A stretch of DNA of 64,000 bases from Paramacrobiotus metropolitanus. Taxonomy: Eukaryota; Tardigrada; Eutardigrada; Parachela; Macrobiotidae. How positions within the stretch are numbered: the stretch's first letter is position 1; each line of letters begins with the position of its first letter. This document shows positions 59,250-64,000 of the stretch, piece after piece. The stretch is taken from NCBI RefSeq assembly GCF_019649055.1, contig NW_026570265.1, positions 868,001 through 932,000 of the forward strand. Direction: 5' to 3'. Both the position numbers and the translations under genes were made by a program. The notes beneath the pieces are model-generated. The model searched no databases. It was not told the DNA's origin and saw only the letters and a program-made list of their open reading frames with translations.

Positions 59250-60593
59250 TTGTCACCGCCGACTAGCAAGTGCAATAATAATATGGATGGGACAAAAGTA
59301 AATTGTGTGGGTTATCATTTATCGGATGACACATCTGCGAGTCCGGAAAATTTACGGAGCTCTCACTGTTGTCCTGACGTCGTTCCACGCGAGTGGCCGC
59401 ATACACTGAGGCAGTATCTGTATATGCCGCTGCCGACAGGAAACAGGATTGTTGTTTGACTCTTCTCCTCTTGAATCACTGGAATACAGGACGTCAGGAC
59501 AACTTTGCCCATTGAAGCCAACTGGCTGCAGCCGCCTCTTGTTAGTGACAAGAGTTTTGTCAATACGGGAACACGTCCATTTGTCGACAAATCAATTAAA
59601 CCATCCGGCTCCATTCATCTTCACCAAACACCGCGCACTCCTGTGTATATGGACTACTGCGCAGGATATACAATACATGCATATTGTGCACACCACTGCT
59701 CTAGTCCAGATCCCCATTTTCATAATGCAAGTGCACCGGCGTAAGTCAATGCATACCGCGCACAGAACTTTGACAAGGTAAAGCGGAAATCTCACGATAT
59801 GTGTGACATTGGTCCAACGTCCAGGAAAAAATATCTGTAGCTAACACGTAGTATTAATACCCTAATTAATGTATCGTTAAATAGCGGTCCTTGCAGTTGT
59901 AGTTAGCAGCTTTCAAAAATAGGCCTTCTACAGTTTGTTGCTGCAAAGCTGATGTTATGGAAATGAACAAAAACAATTTAGCACTGCGGGATTACTGAAA
60001 GTGCAACCAGTAATCATTTACCGGTATCGAAGAGCATGCTGTCTGTATATGTAGATGGTTTGATAACAGAACTCAATTAAAGAGGGAAGTTCTTCATCCC
60101 TGATGGTGACAATTATTAACATTACAATGACTTCGTACTGGATACGTGGTATATTTAGAAAATAAGCTTTTCGCCTTGTCAACGCTTTTTGTCACGATAA
60201 ATTCGAAATAAGTTACTGGACGCACTCTCCATTTCCTAAATTGTGCCTCAACGCTTTTGATGGAGTGGAGAAACAGAGATATTATATGGATACACTTTTA
60301 GGTTCAAGTGAATCCTCTTTGTGGAATTTAAGCTACTTCCAGCTGCTGTTTTCGCTCCATCAAGCCGCTTTAATTGATGGTAAAGTAAACAAAGATCCAT
60401 ACATCTCGTGGAGGATGTGATGCAAGGCTGGATTCTGATTTACATAAGGATTAACGTCCCGCCGCACCATCAAATATTTATTCGTTTTGTACACAGAGTC
60501 ACAGACATGCAGTGCCCTGCAACCTGCAGCTGCAAATGGCAATAATATAAAGGAACATATTAAAGTTACGGGATAAAATTGATTAAACAGTTT
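59250..60593. other. Spacer between PTF1A and polycystin-like genes
   Basis: 1.3 kb with the probable PTF1A promoter. A 60-codon frame on the - strand at 60360-60542 (ending LHHILHEMYGSLFTLPSIKAA at a stop; preceded by VRRDVNPYVNQNPA) looks somewhat coding-like and could be a last exon of the polycystin-like gene by alternative splicing, but it has no membrane segments of the channel domain. No other coding sequence was seen. Confidence 0.35.
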
Positions 60594-63500
60594 TCAAAGT
60601 GTCAATCCATGGCGACAGCGTGCAAACTTTTTCTGAAAATATTGCAGGCTGGTGACATGATAGGGCACCCATAGACTCTTTCCGATGACCTTTAATGGTT
60701 CCATCACAAAAAACGAAATAAGGAATGCCGCTAGCACCGAAATCAGCCAATGCAATGACATTCCCGAACCGAAATTCAATCCCAAGAACAGCACAAGGCA
60801 AATGGACAGCGCTGATAGGGTAAAACAGAGAATATAGGCCAGTATCTGTCGGCAAACGGCCGGAATGGACCACGCTGCGCTGTGTGTCTCTTTGCTCTTT
60901 GTGTCTTTTTCATTGCGCATGAATCTGTTGTAATTTTCGATTGGATTAGCGGGGATAATTTCTTGGTTAGTGGCTAATGTGCCCGTGGCGGTGGCAGATT
61001 GTGAGGCACAGAGTTGGGAGCGTGAGTGGATTGTGCTTTTGGTGTCAAGAATGGGCGTGCCCTCTGAGGGGATGGTTGACATTGAACGGTGCGTGTTAGC
61101 GCGTAAAATTGTGCTGTAGGGTGCTGCGTGGGCTTGGAATTGTGTGGCCATGGCATCGGAGTGATCGTCATTCATACGTATAATGGATGGAAGAGAGTGG
61201 GAGAAGGACGGATTTATACCGTGGGAATAAGGGTCCTTAAGGCGTTCAGGATGCGCCACTGGACTGTCACGCGCTTCGCTGTCCCTTCCTTCGTTGTCAT
61301 AGAATGTTTCAGCTGCATTGTTTGCTCTGCGAAAAAGCAATTGACAGCTCTTGAGACTTAAACAATACCAAACCTAAACATCGCTTTCTTAAATAACGAC
61401 AATGTATACAATATTTTATGTAATATTTTTACCCCTTTGTTGCGTCGACCGCAATTACCTTGTTAATTTGGCAAAATTACAGGGTGATTACTAGTAATAC
61501 GTATAACGCTTTCCTGTTCTCATATCAAAATGTACATACAGTACAGTATTTTTGTAGTAGGCGGCAGAGTACATTTGTGACGTGAAAGTTCACTGTCTAA
61601 TTATAAAATGCTTAAATATTTTTGCAGTTTGTCGGATGGTAAGTAACACACATACATACGTAACCCTATTCTAGTTGACGGGGATGTGTTTTACTTACGT
61701 AACATTAAAAATTGTTGTTTTTGTTTAAATTGTTGCTTTTGCAAATATCTGTCAACAGCATACGCTTTTTCTACTACAGTGTTACGGTGACTGTGTTACC
61801 TATCGTCAGCGTTGGGATGAACTTCAACAGTTGGTATGGCATTAGCACTGCGATGATGACACCGCTGTAGAATCTCGACGATAATTGTGATTATGGGGCT
61901 AACAATCAGCACGCTCCACAAACCCGCTACCAAATCCTTCGATTTCGGCCGGAACACTTTGGTCAGCTCATGAACATCATCCACCCCAGTGCCAAAGAGT
62001 GAATGCTGCACAGCGCACATTCCCATCATCCCAAATAACATCGTCACGGCCGCTGACTGCAATTCCAGCACCATCAACAGTGACCCTTTAAGCCGCACCG
62101 CTGCCACCCACAAATGATCTTTCTTAATTCGCTTACGGCACTCCATCAGCATTATCAGGCCGGCACTGAAGTTGATCTGCTTTGAGGACACTTCGAAGAC
62201 AACACCGGCGCGTCCGTGCGGCTCTTCTATCAGCCGCGGGCGGCATGAGACGGAAATGGGTCAAAGCGTTCTCGCGCGGATCATACACGGTGGCAAACTG
62301 GAACGGGAATGTCGATTCGATGAGCCTCCCGGTAATCCGCACACTGGCAATAATTCCCGGATGCCGGTCGCAGAATACGGAAACCAAGAGCGACGAGCCA
62401 AAGGCGGATTGCCGCTGGAAGGACAGCACATGCTCCAGTCGTCCGGCTGCACCGCAGATATGCAGTCTTAAAGGAAACAGTCCACCTGTAAACCAGTGCG
62501 CAATGTATTGCCCGGATTACGCATGGAAAATAACAATAAAAAGGTTTTTATTACTTTGAAAATCGTTATTGTTATTCATTCGCTGCCAGAATAGAACATC
62601 GAGCTGGATTTTTCCGGATCCAACAGATAAGATTTGCTTGAATTCCTCCAGTGGCCGGAACCGGATTGTAGTGGCAATTAATGCCACGATGAACACTGCT
62701 GCTACGATTCCCAGTGTTGCAACCGTTACGCCACTCCTTTTGTTAAACATAAGTTCCTGCAAAATTACGCATTCGTTAATATCGTACTTCTCAAAGCAGG
62801 TCCACGGATATCTACGCTGTTCTATGGTTGTGCTTTATTAATTATTTTCACACCAGCATCTAGGTATAAGATTTACAGATAATGTTTTAGATTTCGTTTT
62901 CGCAAGTTTCTATCAAACTAGCAGCATACAATATAGAGAGTAGGATAATATAGATCAGTGTGCTAGCCATTAACGACTCTTCTCACCGTTCGCGATTAAT
63001 TCTTTGCTGGTTCGCCTTCATTGCACTAAAAATTACTTAATGTTTCTAGAGTAGGATATTAATGTGAGTGTACTGTGTATTTTTTTGTGTACTTCTAAAC
63101 AGTTACTTGTAATAAATAATTTTGCACAGGCGATTTTAGGAAATATTGACCGTGTGTACTTGTTGCTACTTTGAAGATGCGCAGCGTTATAATTACAAAT
63201 TCAGTTAAGGAACGTGAAATATGGTGATCATAAGTTCATTACTTAATACTTGCTTCTTCCGAAGATACAGTATCAGCAACTTATAAATAATTCGTTGAAC
63301 AAACCGATAGTGCCGCGTTATATCTAAAGATATACTCATCTGCGCTGCTTGAAAATGTTGTTCCTAGAGTACAGTACTTATAGGTCTATGAGCCGACTGA
63401 ATTTTCGTTTAGCTTTGCAGGTGTAGTCAAATTTCTGGCTTTTGGTTTTTCGTTTGTGATAGGGATCATGTGCATTTACTGCTTTTTGTTGTTTATTCAC

Positions 63501-64000
63501 TTTCAATCGGATCTGAGCCCATTGAAATACGGATATTATAAGGAAAATATTTTGACCGAATAATACTATTTGAATTCGTCTGGCATACTATTACAACATG
63601 ACGATATTGTATAGTTTGTGTATACAAAAAAAGCTGCCTTGTACTTGTTACAGACTGGGCAGAACAGATCAACTTACCACAGTCCGCTCTAGAGAGAGAA
63701 AATCGTTGATTTCAAAAAGTCTTCCTCCAAAGGACGCCAACCGGTTGCAGACGCATGTTCGCATATTTTGCGCCGAACTGGACGAATCTGGCTCGCAGTC
63801 GGTCCTGACCAGATCTCCCGGGTCTTTTCCCTCCACACACTTAGTCCCGTGCAGCTCCGCCGAAACTTCCACAAATAGCCCTCCTTCATTAGTTAGAGAT
63901 AAATAATTTTGTCCGTTAGTCGCTGCGAAATTCCAGCGCGTGGTTACGTCACTGTTGCGTAGATCATCATACGTGACGATGCGTTTTTCTATCACGCGAT
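60594..64000 (-). CDS. Polycystin-1-like receptor, 3' part (5' end outside window)
   Basis: Membrane receptor of the polycystin-1 family. Visible CDS is complement(join(60594..61326, 61800..62485, 62555..62756, 63678..64000)), open to the right edge. The first visible exon has the GPS (GAIN) motif: CVCNRLASFGGRLF. The second holds TM1 (GVTVATLGIVAAVFIVALIA). The third has a PLAT/LH2 domain (RLEHVLSFQRQSAFGSSLLV), then TM2 and TM3 (LQSAAVTMLFGMMGM; GLWSVLIVSPIITIIVEIL). The last has TM4, TM5 and the family motif MEPLKVIG, then a stop after 26 more residues. The third exon is one base too long for a single frame, with the shift at about 62225-62250. The six-helix polycystin channel domain is not seen downstream. 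A GT within LW/VPYH near 60680 could be a donor to exons I did not find. Confidence 0.85.
62757..63677. other. Intron of the polycystin-like gene
   Basis: 921-nt intron between the GPS exon (donor GTAAGT after 63678) and the TM1 exon (acceptor TTTTGCAG before 62756). AT-rich with nothing recognised inside. Confidence 0.7.

Noticed and set aside
62172-62559. Overlapping + strand ORFs of about 100-125 aa
   Set aside because: They are antisense shadows of the PLAT exon of the polycystin-like gene.

Overview
The window is nuclear DNA of a compact, intron-rich invertebrate animal. It holds ten recognisable spliced metazoan genes with short, mostly GT-AG introns, a recently inserted 10.7-kb Ty3/gypsy retrotransposon, and several small inverted-repeat elements. 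PTF1A-, soluble guanylate cyclase- and polycystin-type genes show it is an animal. A eutardigrade or another small ecdysozoan is my guess from gene density and intron style; nothing here proves it. All gene models were built by hand: each exon junction was checked for splice sites and reading phase, and total lengths agree with what is known of the families.

Layout, left to right. 0.9-2.6 kb (+): a two-exon secreted, Asn-rich protein of unknown role. 3.0-6.5 kb (-): transketolase, 10 exons. 9.4-13.2 kb (+): glucose-6-phosphate dehydrogenase, 9 exons, with a 1.2-kb Mutator-like element in intron 6. 14.0-15.0 kb (-): TRMT112. 16.2-17.6 kb (+): eIF4A-III. 18.0-18.9 kb: a decayed inverted-repeat element carrying a broken Cys-rich ORF. 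19.4-20.6 kb (-): AKTIP-like inactive E2. 24.0-28.0 kb (+): soluble guanylate cyclase beta subunit. 29.8-40.5 kb (-): complete LTR retrotransposon. 40.7-44.9 kb (-): mitochondrial HSP70 (mortalin). 46.4-52.1 kb (+): nucleoporin Nup107. 52.3-54.7 kb (-): LRRC47-like. 57.6-59.2 kb (-): PTF1A-type bHLH factor. 60.6 kb to the right edge (-): 3' part of a polycystin-1-like receptor.

How the genes relate. Transketolase and G6PD, two pentose-phosphate enzymes, stand head to head across about 2.9 kb; this is the one pair with an obvious shared pathway. TRMT112/eIF4A3 and mortalin/Nup107 are also divergent pairs, while G6PD/TRMT112 and Nup107/LRRC47 converge. The rest is an ordinary mix of housekeeping and developmental genes.

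Most unusual content: the retrotransposon has an extra zinc-binding integrase-like segment between protease and reverse transcriptase and an RGG-rich ORF after integrase, with LTRs identical by eye; the polycystin-like gene stops after its fifth membrane segment; and a Mutator-like element with a 9-bp target duplication sits in a G6PD intron that was probably only about 94 nt before insertion.
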